Below, piece by piece: positions 50,767 to 59,671 of a stretch of 64,000 nt of DNA. Within the stretch, counting starts at the first letter, position 1. Each line of letters opens with the position of its first letter. The DNA is taken from the NCBI RefSeq assembly GCF_025938155.1, contig NZ_JAPCZG010000002.1, forward strand, positions 124,001 to 188,000, given 5' to 3'. The notes below the pieces were generated by a model. It searched no databases, was not told the origin of the DNA, and saw nothing but the letters and a program-made list of their open reading frames with translations. Source of the stretch: Novosphingobium sp. KCTC 2891 (GTDB lineage: Bacteria > Pseudomonadota > Alphaproteobacteria > Sphingomonadales > Sphingomonadaceae). The translations under genes were made by a program, and so were the position numbers.

Positions 50767-51468
50767 ATGAAGAAGCTAGCCCTGGGTCTCTCCGCCGCAG
50801 CGATCGCGCTGGGCGCCGGTGCCCTCTATGCCGCCACCCCCGCCCCGCATCACGGCGCCGACGCCAATGGCGACGGCACCGTCACCTGGGTGGAAGCCAA
50901 GGCCAAGGCCGACGAGATGTGGACGAAGCTCGACGTCAACAAGGACGGCAAGCTCGACCAGGCAGACCGCGACGCGAAGATGGCGCAGAAGTTCGACGAG
51001 ATCGACACCGACCACAACGGCGCGATCAGCCGTGACGAGTTCATGGCGCATCATCGCGGCATGATGGACCACAAGGACGGCCCCATGGGTGACCATGACA
51101 TGGGTGGTCCTGGCATGGCTGGTCCCGGTATGGGTGGACCCGGCATGGCTGGGCACGACATGGGCGCTCCTGGCATGGGTGACATGGGCGGCCACCGCAT
51201 GGGCGGCCATCGCGGCGGAATGCGCGGTCATGGCGACATGATGGGCGGCGGCCACATGATGCTCATGATGGCCGATGCCAACCACGACGGCACGATCACC
51301 CGCGCCGAATACGATGCGGCAGCCAAGGCACACTTCGACAAGGTCGATGCCAACCACGACGGCAAGATCACGCCCGAGGAACGCCGCGCCGCGTTCAAGG
51401 CAATGCGCCCCCGCGCGCGTGACGGCGAACCGATGGGCGCCATGCCTCCGCCGCCTCCCGGCCAGTGA
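50767..51468 (+). CDS. Exported five-EF-hand protein with Met/His/Gly-rich repeat
   Basis: A 233-residue periplasmic protein. Signal peptide at 1-22 (ALGAGALYAA). Five EF-hand loops: DANGDGTVTWVE (32-43), DVNKDGKLDQAD (56-67, Asp instead of Glu at position 12), DTDHNGAISRDE (80-91), DANHDGTITRAE (170-181) and DANHDGKITPEE (194-205). Between the third and fourth is a linker of about 70 residues rich in Met, His and Gly, including pentads G-M-x-G-P; such Met/His clusters often bind copper. A Pro-rich tail ends the protein. Probably binds calcium and possibly a soft metal. The OmpR/kinase pair starts 33 bases after its stop. Confidence 0.85.
   Translation: MKKLALGLSAAAIALGAGALYAATPAPHHGADANGDGTVTWVEAKAKADEMWTKLDVNKDGKLDQADRDAKMAQKFDEIDTDHNGAISRDEFMAHHRGMMDHKDGPMGDHDMGGPGMAGPGMGGPGMAGHDMGAPGMGDMGGHRMGGHRGGMRGHGDMMGGGHMMLMMADANHDGTITRAEYDAAAKAHFDKVDANHDGKITPEERRAAFKAMRPRARDGEPMGAMPPPPPGQ
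51097..51186 (+). repeat. 15-bp in-frame tandem repeat in the EF-hand gene
   Basis: About six copies of a 15-base unit of the form GGC ATG GCT GGT CCC, giving (G/D)-M-(G/A)-(G/A)-(P/H). The units use GGT and CCT/GCT codons more than the rest of the gene, suggesting recent slippage expansion. Copy number probably varies between strains. Confidence 0.8.
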
Positions 51469-51500
51469 CAGACGGCACGAACTGAGCCAAGTCAGGGCGC

Positions 51501-52241
51501 ATGAACGAGACCACGCCGATCCGCGTCCTCGTCGTCGATGACGAACCCGCGCTGCGCGAACCCCTGGCGGACTACCTTGTCCGGCAGGGGTTCGCCGTGG
51601 TGCAGGCCGGCACCGCCGCCGAAGCGCGCAGCCACCTTGCCGCGGCGGAGACTGCGCCGGACATCGTCCTGCTCGACATCATGATGCCGGGCGAGGACGG
51701 GCTGTCGCTCTGCCGCCACCTGGTCGAGGCGCGCCAGCTTCCCGTCATTTTCATCACCGCAAAGGGCGAGGCGACCGACCGGATCGTCGGGCTGGAAATC
51801 GGCGCCGACGACTACGTGGTCAAGCCGTTCGACCCGCGCGAGCTGATCGCCCGCATCCGCAGCGTGCTGCGCCGCGCCAACCGCCAGCCGATCGATCCCC
51901 CGGGCGAGGCGGTGGTCTATGAATTCGAAGGCTGGTGCCTCGATCCGCTCAAGCGCCGGCTGACCGACAGCGAGGGCGCGGTTGTCGCGATTTCCTCGGC
52001 CGAGTTCCGCCTGTTGCTCGCCTTCCTCGACCATCCGCGCCAGGTGCTGGACCGCGACCGCCTGCTCGACATGGTGCAGGGCCGCGAGGCGCACCTGTTC
52101 GACCGCGCGGTGGACAACCAGATCAGCCGCCTGCGCCGCAAGATCGAGGTCGACAGCCGCAACCCCCAGCTGATCCAGACCGTGTGGGGCGGCGGCTACA
52201 TGCTGGCCGCCGAAGTGCGCAAGACGGCCGCGCGTGACTGA
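51501..52241 (+). CDS. OmpR-family response regulator
   Basis: A 246-residue two-domain response regulator. Receiver domain: acidic pair in VLVVDDEPALRE, phospho-acceptor Asp in IVLLDIMMPGEDG near residue 58, Thr in ITAKG and Lys in YVVKPFDPREL. The C-terminal winged helix (residues about 140-235) ends with AVDNQISRLRRKIEVD and the GGGYML wing strand. It shares an 8-base overlap with the kinase gene, so the two are a unit, and lies directly behind the EF-hand gene, its likely target. Signal unknown. Confidence 0.95.
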   Translation: MNETTPIRVLVVDDEPALREPLADYLVRQGFAVVQAGTAAEARSHLAAAETAPDIVLLDIMMPGEDGLSLCRHLVEARQLPVIFITAKGEATDRIVGLEIGADDYVVKPFDPRELIARIRSVLRRANRQPIDPPGEAVVYEFEGWCLDPLKRRLTDSEGAVVAISSAEFRLLLAFLDHPRQVLDRDRLLDMVQGREAHLFDRAVDNQISRLRRKIEVDSRNPQLIQTVWGGGYMLAAEVRKTAARD

Positions 52242-53676
52242 CCTGCGCTCCGCGCTGCGCCGCATTCCGCTCTGGCCGAAAAGCCTGCAGGGCCAGATGC
52301 TGCTCGCCATCGCGCTCGCGCTGATGGTGGCGCAAGGCATCTCCTCGGGCCTCATCTGGCGCGCGCAGCACGAACGGCACATGACCGGCATGGTCAATTC
52401 GGTCGCCTTCCGCCTGCTCGGCCAGCCACAGGAGCAACGCCGTGACACGCGGAACGAAGACCCCGCCTTGCGCCGTCCGCCCCCGCCCGACGATGGTTTC
52501 CGCCTCCCCCGCCCGCTGCGCCTGCGCGTCGAACCGGCCTCGCCGCTTGCCCACGGCGACTACCGCCGCGGCGATGCCGAACACGCCCTGCGCGAAGTGC
52601 TCGAAGCCCAGGGCGTGCCCGCCACGGACGTGGTGGTGGTGGAGCGCGATCCGGCGCGCGACGGCGCGATCGCCGAATGGTTCCGTACCCGCCGCCGGTT
52701 CACGCCCGGGCCGGACAGCGATCCCCCGCGCCTTGTCGTCGCCGCGATGCGCCGGCCTGACGGCGCCTGGCTCACCGCGCGCGTACTGGTGCCGGGCGAC
52801 GAGCGGCGCATCCTCGTCTCGATCCTGCTCCAGACCATTTTCATCTATATCGTGCTGGTCGGCGCGGTGGCGCTGATCCTGCGCCGCATCGCCCGCCCGC
52901 TGAAAGCGCTGACCCGCCGCGTCGAAGCCTTCGCGCAGGACCGCTCCACCGATGGCCAGCTCGCCCCCGACGGGCCGGAGGACATCCAGCGCCTGATCGC
53001 CGCGCACAACGCGATGGAATTGCGCATCGTCTCGCTGCTCGACGAGAAGGACGTGATGCTTGGCGCGATCGGCCACGATCTCAAGACCCCGCTGGCCGCG
53101 CTGCGCGTGCGGATCGAGGCGGTGGAAGACGATACCGAGCGCGGACGCATGGCCGCCACCATCGAGGACATCAATCGCTCGCTCGACGATATCCTCTCGC
53201 TCGCGCGCGTGGGCCGTCCGTCCGATCCGATCGAGAACACCGAACTGGCGGCGCTCGTCGCCGATGTGGCCGACGAATACGAAGACATGGGCGAGGACGT
53301 GGTGCTGGGCGAGACCGAGCGCATCGTGCTGCCGCTGCGCGCCACCTGGCTGCGCCGCGCGATGCGCAACCTGGTCTCCAACGCGCTGCGCTATGGCAGC
53401 CGCGCGCGCGTCTCGCTCCACCGTGAAGGGCGCCATGCCGTGCTGCGGATCGAGGACGACGGCCCCGGCATCCCCGAAAGCGATATCGGCCGCATGATGG
53501 AGCCATTCACCCGGCTCGAAGCCTCGCGCAACAGCGCCACCGGCGGCACCGGCCTCGGCCTCGCGCTCGCGCGCGCCATCGCCGAACAGCATGGCGGCAG
53601 CCTCACGCTCGCCAACCGCCAGGAAGGTGGCCGGATCGCCGGGCTGACGGCCACTCTGCGCCTGCCGCTAACGTAG
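52234..53676 (+). CDS. Sensor histidine kinase
   Basis: A 480-residue membrane kinase. First helix at about residues 17-38, a periplasmic sensor region of about 150 residues rich in Arg, Pro and Asp (including [18 protein letters not shown]), second helix at about 195-215, HAMP domain, then H-box [19 protein letters not shown]-box [12 protein letters not shown]1 DDGPGIPE and G2 [10 protein letters not shown]. All catalytic motifs are intact. GTG 52234 lies inside the end of the regulator gene. The 3' end overlaps the convergent HerA-like gene by 9 bases. The ligand is unknown; the metal-rich neighbour suggests cation sensing. Confidence 0.94.
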   Translation: MTDLRSALRRIPLWPKSLQGQMLLAIALALMVAQGISSGLIWRAQHERHMTGMVNSVAFRLLGQPQEQRRDTRNEDPALRRPPPPDDGFRLPRPLRLRVEPASPLAHGDYRRGDAEHALREVLEAQGVPATDVVVVERDPARDGAIAEWFRTRRRFTPGPDSDPPRLVVAAMRRPDGAWLTARVLVPGDERRILVSILLQTIFIYIVLVGAVALILRRIARPLKALTRRVEAFAQDRSTDGQLAPDGPEDIQRLIAAHNAMELRIVSLLDEKDVMLGAIGHDLKTPLAALRVRIEAVEDDTERGRMAATIEDINRSLDDILSLARVGRPSDPIENTELAALVADVADEYEDMGEDVVLGETERIVLPLRATWLRRAMRNLVSNALRYGSRARVSLHREGRHAVLRIEDDGPGIPESDIGRMMEPFTRLEASRNSATGGTGLGLALARAIAEQHGGSLTLANRQEGGRIAGLTATLRLPLT

Positions 53677-55242
53677 CAGCCCGCCCAGCAGCCCGCGCGC
53701 GAAACGGCCGAACGCCGCACCGCCGAGCTGGGTCGCCACGGTGCCCACCACCGCATTGAGGCCGGAAGCCACCGGCGACGCGCGCGACTTGCGCCCCGTC
53801 AGCTCGGCCGCGATCACCGCGCCGGCCGAGCTTGCCACCGCGCCCACCGCCGCCTTGCCGGCCCTGCCCCACAGGCTGGGCGACTGGCGCGGTGCGGCGC
53901 GCTGGCTGTCGGCGCCCTGCTCGTCCACCCGCTGCGCGGCGGCGGCCGCGTCCGATGCCTTCTGCGCCAGCACTTCAGCCGCGGATTCGCGGTTCACGGC
54001 GGTGTCGTACTTGCCCTCGAACGGGCTGACCGACTGGATCACCGCGCGCTCCTTGGGGCTGACCGGCCCCAGCCGCGAGCGCGGCGGCGCCACCAGCGTG
54101 CGCTGCACGATCCCCGGCGCGCCATCGGCATCGAGCGTCGATACCAGCGCCTCGCCCACCTTCAGCTCGGTAATGGCCTTTTCCACGTCGAGATCGGGAT
54201 TGATGCGGAACGTCTCCGCCGCCGCCTTGATCGCCTTCTGGTCGCGGGGGGTAAAGGCGCGCAGCGCGTGCTGCACGCGGTTGCCCAACTGGCCGGCGAT
54301 CTTCTCGGGAATGTCGATCGGGTTCTGCGTCACGAAATAGACGCCCACGCCCTTCGAGCGGATCAGGCGGACAACCTGCTCCACCTTCTCGAACAGCGCC
54401 TGCGGCGCGTCCTCGAACAGCAGGTGCGCCTCGTCGAAGAAGAACACCAGGCACGGCTTTTCCGGGTCGCCCACCTCGGGCAGTGCCTCGAACAGTTCGG
54501 ACAGCAGCCACAGCAGGAACGTGGCATAGAGCTTGGGGCTCTGCATCAGCTTCTCGGCGGCGAGCACGTTGACCAGCCCGCGCCCCTGATCGTCCACTTT
54601 CAGGAAGTCGTTGATCTCGAACGCCGGCTCACCAAAGAACCGGTCCGCGCCCTGGCTCTCGAACGACAGCAACTGGCGCTGGATCGTGCCGACGCTGGCC
54701 TTGGAGATATTGCCATAGCGGGTCGCCAGCGCGCTCGCGTTCTCGGCGCAGGCCACCAGCACCGATTGCAGGTCGGCCAGGTCGATCAGCAGCAGGGCGT
54801 TGTCGTCGGCATAGCGGAAGGCGATGTTCAGCACGCCTTCCTGCGTCTCGTTCAACCCCAGCAGCCGCGCCAGCAGCACCGGCCCCATTTCGGAGATCGT
54901 CGTGCGGATCGGATGGCCGGCCTCGCCGTAAAGGTCCCAGAACACCGCCGGATTGTCGGAATAGGCATAGTCGGTCATGCCCACTTCCTTCGCCCGCGCT
55001 TCCAGCTTGTCGGCGTTCTTGAACGTAGGGCTGCCGGGCATGGCGATGCCCGAAAGGTCGCCCTTCACGTCGGCCATGAACACGGGAACGCCCGCGCGCG
55101 AGAACTGTTCGGCGATGCCCTGCAAGGTCACCGTCTTGCCGGTGCCGGTTGCCCCGGCGACAAGCCCGTGGCGGTTGGCGCGGTCCAGGCGGAGCACCTG
55201 CTGCTGCCCGTCCGCTCCCAGGCCGATGATGATTTCGCTCAT
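53668..55242 (-). CDS. HerA-like ATPase (DUF853 family)
   Basis: A 524-residue RecA-fold ATPase of the bacterial HerA/DUF853 group. Walker A is [12 protein letters not shown] near residue 28 and Walker B is FFDEAHLLF near residue 300; an Arg-finger-like region and [16 protein letters not shown] follow. The C-terminal ~90 residues are Ala/Gly-rich and contain a hydrophobic stretch ([18 protein letters not shown]), unusual for a DNA translocase. Archaeal HerA works with nuclease NurA; no nurA is in sight, and the role of these bacterial proteins is not established. ATG 55242 follows AGGAAC. Confidence 0.88.
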   Translation of the reverse strand: MSEIIIGLGADGQQQVLRLDRANRHGLVAGATGTGKTVTLQGIAEQFSRAGVPVFMADVKGDLSGIAMPGSPTFKNADKLEARAKEVGMTDYAYSDNPAVFWDLYGEAGHPIRTTISEMGPVLLARLLGLNETQEGVLNIAFRYADDNALLLIDLADLQSVLVACAENASALATRYGNISKASVGTIQRQLLSFESQGADRFFGEPAFEINDFLKVDDQGRGLVNVLAAEKLMQSPKLYATFLLWLLSELFEALPEVGDPEKPCLVFFFDEAHLLFEDAPQALFEKVEQVVRLIRSKGVGVYFVTQNPIDIPEKIAGQLGNRVQHALRAFTPRDQKAIKAAAETFRINPDLDVEKAITELKVGEALVSTLDADGAPGIVQRTLVAPPRSRLGPVSPKERAVIQSVSPFEGKYDTAVNRESAAEVLAQKASDAAAAAQRVDEQGADSQRAAPRQSPSLWGRAGKAAVGAVASSAGAVIAAELTGRKSRASPVASGLNAVVGTVATQLGGAAFGRFARGLLGGLLR

Positions 55243-55396
55243 GTTCCTGTCCTCGCCTTTGCCGCCGGGCCAAGGTCTAAGTCGCACAGGCGCGTTTGAC
55301 CACTGGCTTCGGCAATGGCGCGTCACCGGATGGTCGACCGGACGCAGCCCCCCTTTTGCATCCACCCCGCCAAGCGGCTAGAGCGCGCAGGATCCC

Positions 55397-57184
55397 ATGC
55401 GCACGCCCTTCCTCCTCCTTGACGATGCCCGTGAAACCGGCGCCAGCCCCTCGCGGCTCTACGTCGATCCGCTTGAAATCGTCGTCGCGCGCCGGCCCGA
55501 GGACGTGGCCCCCGCACTCGCCCGCATCGCCGCCACCCCCGGCGACTGGGCCGGCATGATCGCCTACGAAGCCGGGCTTGCGCTCGAACCCCGGCTTGCC
55601 CCCCGCGCCCCGGCACGCACCGGCGGCGCCGGCCCGCTCGTCTGGTTCGCCCGCTTTGCCGGCTGGCAGGAACTGTCGGGGGGCGAGGTGGAGCAATGGC
55701 TCGCCGCGCAGGCCGCCGGCCCCGGCCACATCGGCCCGCTCGATCCGCAGCTTTCGCCGGGGGGCTACGGCGCGGCCTTCGCACGCATCCAGGACGCGAT
55801 CCGCAGCGGCGATATCTACCAGGCGAACCTGACCTTCCCGCTTTCGGGCAGCTGGTCGGGCGATCCGCTGGCGATCTACCGTGCGCTGCGTGCCGATTCG
55901 CGCAGCGGTTACGGCGGCGTGATCTGGGACGGCGCGCACTGGCACCTGTCTGTCTCGCCGGAACTGTTCTTCACCTTGAAGGATGGGCAGGCGACGGTCC
56001 GCCCCATGAAAGGCACCGCCCCGCGCGGCGCCAGCGCGCAGGAGGACGCCCACCTGCGCGAAGCCCTGGCCACCAACGCCAAGGACCGCGCCGAAAACCT
56101 GATGATCGTGGACCTGATGCGCAACGACCTGTCGCGCGTGGCGGTGCCCGGCAGCGTGCATGTGGAAGCGCCCTTCGCCATCGAAAGCTATCCCACCGTC
56201 CACCAGATGGTCACGACCGTGCGCGCGCGCCTCGCCCCCGGCGAGGATGCATCGGGCCTGCTGCGCGCGATCTTCCCCTGCGGATCGATCACCGGCGCAC
56301 CCAAGATTCGCGCGATGGAATTGATCGACGACGTGGAACGCGATGCGCGGGGGCTCTACTGCGGTGCGGTGGGCCGTTTGGACAGCACTGGCGACGCGGC
56401 CTTCAATGTGGCAATCCGTACGCTACGCCTCGTCCCGGATCATCCGGGCGCCCAGGGGGGGCGCGCCAGCATGGGCGTGGGTTCGGCGGTGGTCGCCGAT
56501 TCCGCCATGCTCGGCGAGTGGCGCGAATGCGTGGTGAAAGGGAACTTCTTGCGCTTGTCCGCCGGCAATGCCGACCTGATCGAGACGATGGCCTTCGATC
56601 CCGCGCAAGGGATCGCTCTGCTCGACCTCCACATCGAGCGCGTGCAGACGAGCGCCGCCGAACTTGGCTTCGCCTTCGACCGGCACGCCGTGCGCAATGC
56701 CATCCACGCGCTGTGCTTCGATCTCGATGCACCGTCGAAAGTGCGCCTGCTTGTCTCGCGCGGTGGTGCTCACGCGCTCGAAGCCGCGCCCCTGCCGCCC
56801 AGGTTCACCGGGCCGGTCGCCTGCGCGGTCCTGCCGCTGCCCGTGTCCGACGGGGACTGGCGCCTGCGCCACAAGTCGACCGATCGCGGCTTCTATGAAG
56901 AGGCGCTCAGCGTGGCGCGCGGCGCGAACGCGCAGGAAGCGCTGTTCGTCCGCGACGACGGCCTTGTCACCGAAGGCAGCTTCACCAACCTGTTCGTCGA
57001 GCGCGAGGGCCGCCTGCTCACCCCGCGCGCGGCTTCCGGCCTCCTCCCCGGCGTGCTGCGCCGCAGCCTGCTCGATGGTGGCCGAGCCGAGGAAGCCGAC
57101 CTCACCCTTCACGATCTTGCCGGCGGTTTCTTCGTCGGCAACGCGCTGCGCGGCCTGTGCCCCGCGCGCCTTCTCGGCGAGTAA
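55397..57184 (+). CDS. pabB: Fused PabB-PabC: aminodeoxychorismate synthase I and lyase
   Basis: Makes p-aminobenzoate for folate. Residues about 1-385 are the chorismate-binding PabB domain, with SYPTVHQMVTTVRARL, ITGAPKIRAMELI and the final GVGSAVVADS block; the early GDIYQANLTFPL is the aminase signature. From about 390, a class IV aminotransferase domain equals PabC: LLDLHIERVQ, the PLP Lys in RHKSTDRGFYEEAL and DGLVTEGSFTNLFV, FFVGNALRGL. So one chain should turn chorismate plus ammonia into p-aminobenzoate. The glutaminase PabA is not in the window. Start ATG 55397; three bases separate it from the next gene. Confidence 0.93.
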   Translation: MRTPFLLLDDARETGASPSRLYVDPLEIVVARRPEDVAPALARIAATPGDWAGMIAYEAGLALEPRLAPRAPARTGGAGPLVWFARFAGWQELSGGEVEQWLAAQAAGPGHIGPLDPQLSPGGYGAAFARIQDAIRSGDIYQANLTFPLSGSWSGDPLAIYRALRADSRSGYGGVIWDGAHWHLSVSPELFFTLKDGQATVRPMKGTAPRGASAQEDAHLREALATNAKDRAENLMIVDLMRNDLSRVAVPGSVHVEAPFAIESYPTVHQMVTTVRARLAPGEDASGLLRAIFPCGSITGAPKIRAMELIDDVERDARGLYCGAVGRLDSTGDAAFNVAIRTLRLVPDHPGAQGGRASMGVGSAVVADSAMLGEWRECVVKGNFLRLSAGNADLIETMAFDPAQGIALLDLHIERVQTSAAELGFAFDRHAVRNAIHALCFDLDAPSKVRLLVSRGGAHALEAAPLPPRFTGPVACAVLPLPVSDGDWRLRHKSTDRGFYEEALSVARGANAQEALFVRDDGLVTEGSFTNLFVEREGRLLTPRAASGLLPGVLRRSLLDGGRAEEADLTLHDLAGGFFVGNALRGLCPARLLGE

Positions 57185-57187
57185 CCC

Positions 57188-58357
57188 ATGCAACATCTCT
57201 CTGCCGCGCTCGCGCGGATCGCCCCATCGCGGACCACCGCGATGACCGACCGCGCGATGGAACTGCGCGCCCAAGGCCGCGACGTGATCTCGCTGTCGGT
57301 GGGCGAACCCGATTTCGCCACGCCCGCCCATGTGGTCGAAGCGGCCAAGCGCGCGCTCGATGAAGGGGACACGCGCTATACCGCCGTCGCCGGAACGCCC
57401 GCGCTGCGCCAGGCGGCGGCGCTGCATTTCCGCCGCGACCTCGGCATCGATGTTCCGCCGTCGCAGGTGATCGTCAGCGCGGGCGGCAAGCAGGCGATCT
57501 TCCACGCCCTGCTCGCCACGCTCGATCCGGGCGACGAAGTGCTGATCCCCAGCCCATGGTGGGTCAGCTATCCCGAAATCGTCCGCTTCGCCGGGTCCAG
57601 CGTGGTCGACCTGCCCACCGATGCGGCGGGCGGTTTCCGCATCACCGCGGCCCAACTCGAAGCCGCGATCACCCCGCGCACCCGCTGGCTGCTGCTCAAC
57701 AGCCCCGGCAATCCCACCGGCGCAACTTATCCGGCGGAAGAACTGCGCGCGCTGGGCGACGTGCTGCGCCGCCATCCGCGCGTGCTGGTGATGAGCGACG
57801 ATATCTACGCGCCGCTGCGCTACGGCGAAGGCGCGCACGCCACGCTCGCGGTCGAATGCCCCGATCTGGCGGAACGCACGCTTACCGTCTCGGGCGTCTC
57901 CAAAAGCCACGCGATGACCGGCTTCCGCATCGGCGTCGCCGCCGGCCCGCTCTGGCTGGTGAACGCGATGGCCAGGCTCCAGTCGCACAGCTCGGGCAAT
58001 CCCGCCTCGATCAGCCAAGCCGCCGCGGTTGCCGCGTTCGCCGGTCCGCAGGACTTCCTGCTCGACTGGCGCGAGCGCTTCCGCGCCCGGCGCGACATGG
58101 TCGTGGCCGCGATCAACGCGATCCCGGGCCTGTCCACGCCGGTTCCCGATGGCGCGTTCTATTGCATGGTCGATGCAGCCCCGCTGATGGCGCGCTTCGG
58201 CGACGACGACGCGCTCGCCCTGCACCTTCTCGAACACGGCGTCGCCGTGGTTCCCGCCTCGGCCTTTGGCGGCCGCGACGGTTTCCGTATTTCCTTCGCG
58301 GCAGACGAGGCGACCCTCGCCGAAGCGCTCCGCCGCATCGCCGGAGCCGTGGCATGA
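57188..58357 (+). CDS. PLP-dependent aminotransferase, aspartate-type class I
   Basis: A 389-residue fold-type I aminotransferase of the AspC/alpha-AAT kind. N-terminal SVGEPDFATPAHVVEAAKRA, NSPGNPTGATYPAEELRAL with the PLP-contacting Asn, DDIYAPLRYG and the Schiff-base Lys in LTVSGVSKSHAMTGFRIG near residue 240, and FRISFAADEATLAEAL with the substrate-binding Arg. Likely transaminates aspartate and related acids with 2-oxoglutarate; prephenate is also possible in this subgroup. It is part of a tight four-gene unit after pabBC. Confidence 0.92.
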   Translation: MQHLSAALARIAPSRTTAMTDRAMELRAQGRDVISLSVGEPDFATPAHVVEAAKRALDEGDTRYTAVAGTPALRQAAALHFRRDLGIDVPPSQVIVSAGGKQAIFHALLATLDPGDEVLIPSPWWVSYPEIVRFAGSSVVDLPTDAAGGFRITAAQLEAAITPRTRWLLLNSPGNPTGATYPAEELRALGDVLRRHPRVLVMSDDIYAPLRYGEGAHATLAVECPDLAERTLTVSGVSKSHAMTGFRIGVAAGPLWLVNAMARLQSHSSGNPASISQAAAVAAFAGPQDFLLDWRERFRARRDMVVAAINAIPGLSTPVPDGAFYCMVDAAPLMARFGDDDALALHLLEHGVAVVPASAFGGRDGFRISFAADEATLAEALRRIAGAVA

Positions 58358-59007
58358 TCGATTTCTCCATCCTGTTCGAAGACGGCGAAGCGCTGGTCAT
58401 CGACAAGCCCGCCGGCCTGCCGCTCGATCGGCCGCGCGCCGGGGGGATCAGCCTGGACGATTACCTCGACGAACTGCGCTTCGGTTTCCAGCGTCCGCCC
58501 GCGCCGGTGCACCGGCTGGACCGCGACACATCGGGCTGCCTGCTGCTGGCGCGCAACCCCAAGGCGCTCAAGCGTTTCTCCGCCGCTTTCGAGGCGCGGC
58601 AGGTGGAGAAAGTCTATCTCGGCGTCGTTCAGGGCACGTTAGGTGCCGTTCAGGGCACCATCGAACTGGCGCTGTCGAAGATCAGCAGCGAGGCCGAGGG
58701 ATGGCGGATGATCCCGGCGAAGAAGGGCAAGCCCGCCGTCACCCACTGGCGCGTCGTGGCGCAGGAAGCAGGGCTTTCGCTGGTCGAGTTCCGCCCCGAA
58801 ACCGGCCGCACCCACCAGATCCGCATCCATGCGCTCGCGGGCCTCGGCCACGCGCTGCTGGGGGATCCGGTCTATGGCGACGGCACGGGTGCGCCGCGCA
58901 CCCTGCTCCACGCCCAGCGCCTTGTCGTGCCGCGCGAAGGCAAGGCGCCGATCACCGCCGAAGCGCCGATTCCTGCCGATTTCCAGGCACTCGGCTTCGG
59001 CCTCTGA
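58354..59007 (+). CDS. RluA-family pseudouridine synthase
   Basis: A 217-residue RluA-type enzyme that isomerises uridine in rRNA or tRNA. Catalytic Asp in HRLDRDTSGCLLLAR near residue 55, LVEFRPETGRTHQIRIHAL near 150 and LGDPVYGD near 172. It lacks an S4 domain and is short, nearest in layout to RluA/TruC-like single-domain members; the exact target site is not predictable. ATG 58354 overlaps the aminotransferase stop (ATGA), and its own stop overlaps the next start, so the four genes are translationally coupled. Confidence 0.92.
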   Translation: MIDFSILFEDGEALVIDKPAGLPLDRPRAGGISLDDYLDELRFGFQRPPAPVHRLDRDTSGCLLLARNPKALKRFSAAFEARQVEKVYLGVVQGTLGAVQGTIELALSKISSEAEGWRMIPAKKGKPAVTHWRVVAQEAGLSLVEFRPETGRTHQIRIHALAGLGHALLGDPVYGDGTGAPRTLLHAQRLVVPREGKAPITAEAPIPADFQALGFGL

Positions 59008-59420
59008 TGAACGTGGACGAGCTTGTCGCGCGGGCGATGGCGCTGGTGGAGGAAAGCTTCATCGCCGCCGCCGGCCCCGGCGGGCAGAACGTCAACAAGG
59101 TCGCCACCGCCGCCCAATTGCGGCTTGATGTCTTCGCGCTGCGCCTGCCGCCCGAAGTGTTCCACCGGCTCAAGGAACTGGCCGGCAGCAAGATGACGTC
59201 GAAGGGCGAGATCGTGCTGACCGCGCGCACCTATCGCACGCAGGAACAGAACCGCGAGGACGGGCGCAAACGGCTTGCCGACCTGCTGCGGGAAGCGGCG
59301 AACCTGCCGCAGAAGCGCGCGAAATCGCGGCTGAACCGGGTGGGCAAGACCGCGCGCCTGGAAGGCAAGAAGAAGCGCGGCACGGTCAAGGCCGGGCGCG
59401 GCAAGGTGCGGCTGGACTGA
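59007..59420 (+). CDS. arfB: Ribosome-rescue peptidyl-tRNA hydrolase ArfB (YaeJ)
   Basis: Frees stalled ribosomes by cutting peptidyl-tRNA at an empty A site. The 137-residue protein has the GGQ catalytic motif in AAGPGGQNVNKVATAAQLRL near residues 22-41 and the long basic C-terminal tail (KSRLNRVGKTARLEGKKKRG...) that enters the mRNA channel; there is no codon-reading domain, which distinguishes it from RF1/RF2. ATG 59007 uses the last base of the preceding stop codon (TGATG). Ends the pabBC operon; convergent with the lipoprotein gene, 12 bases apart. Confidence 0.95.
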   Translation: MNVDELVARAMALVEESFIAAAGPGGQNVNKVATAAQLRLDVFALRLPPEVFHRLKELAGSKMTSKGEIVLTARTYRTQEQNREDGRKRLADLLREAANLPQKRAKSRLNRVGKTARLEGKKKRGTVKAGRGKVRLD

Positions 59421-59432
59421 TCCGCGCCTGAA

Positions 59433-59654
59433 TTAATTCGTCGCCCCGCTCGGCCGCGTGGCCGGCACGCTGGCGAGATCGGCAGGCACGGTCGCGTCGA
59501 CGAGCGGCGGCTTGGGCCGGCTTTCCAGCATTTCCGCCGCATCGTCGAGCGCCTTGGCCTCGCCCTCGGTCACCCCGCCCGGTCCCGGGTCGGTCTCTTT
59601 CGAGCACGCCGCAAGCAGCAGCAGCGGGGCAGCGAGAAGCAAGGCCGTGCGCAT
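59433..59654 (-). CDS. Small unknown lipoprotein
   Basis: A 73-residue predicted lipoprotein: signal and lipobox MRTALLLAAPLLLLAAC with Cys17, then a short acidic region (EGEAKALDDAAEMLESRPKPP) and a C-terminal stretch. It has no recognised domain. Start ATG 59654; it follows the Ala-rich lipoprotein gene by 17 bases on the same strand, so the two are probably one transcript. Confidence 0.75.
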   Translation of the reverse strand: MRTALLLAAPLLLLAACSKETDPGPGGVTEGEAKALDDAAEMLESRPKPPLVDATVPADLASVPATRPSGATN

Positions 59655-59671
59655 CGGGAAACGGCGCGCGA

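Noticed and set aside
51097..51186. Regular repeats as a possible CRISPR-like array
   Set aside because: Units are 15 bases, in frame, without spacers, and encode a Met/Gly-rich linker.
57556..58353. Long frame upstream of the RluA-like gene inside the aminotransferase gene
   Set aside because: Arg/Ala/Pro-rich shadow of the aminotransferase; the ATG overlapping its stop is the real start.
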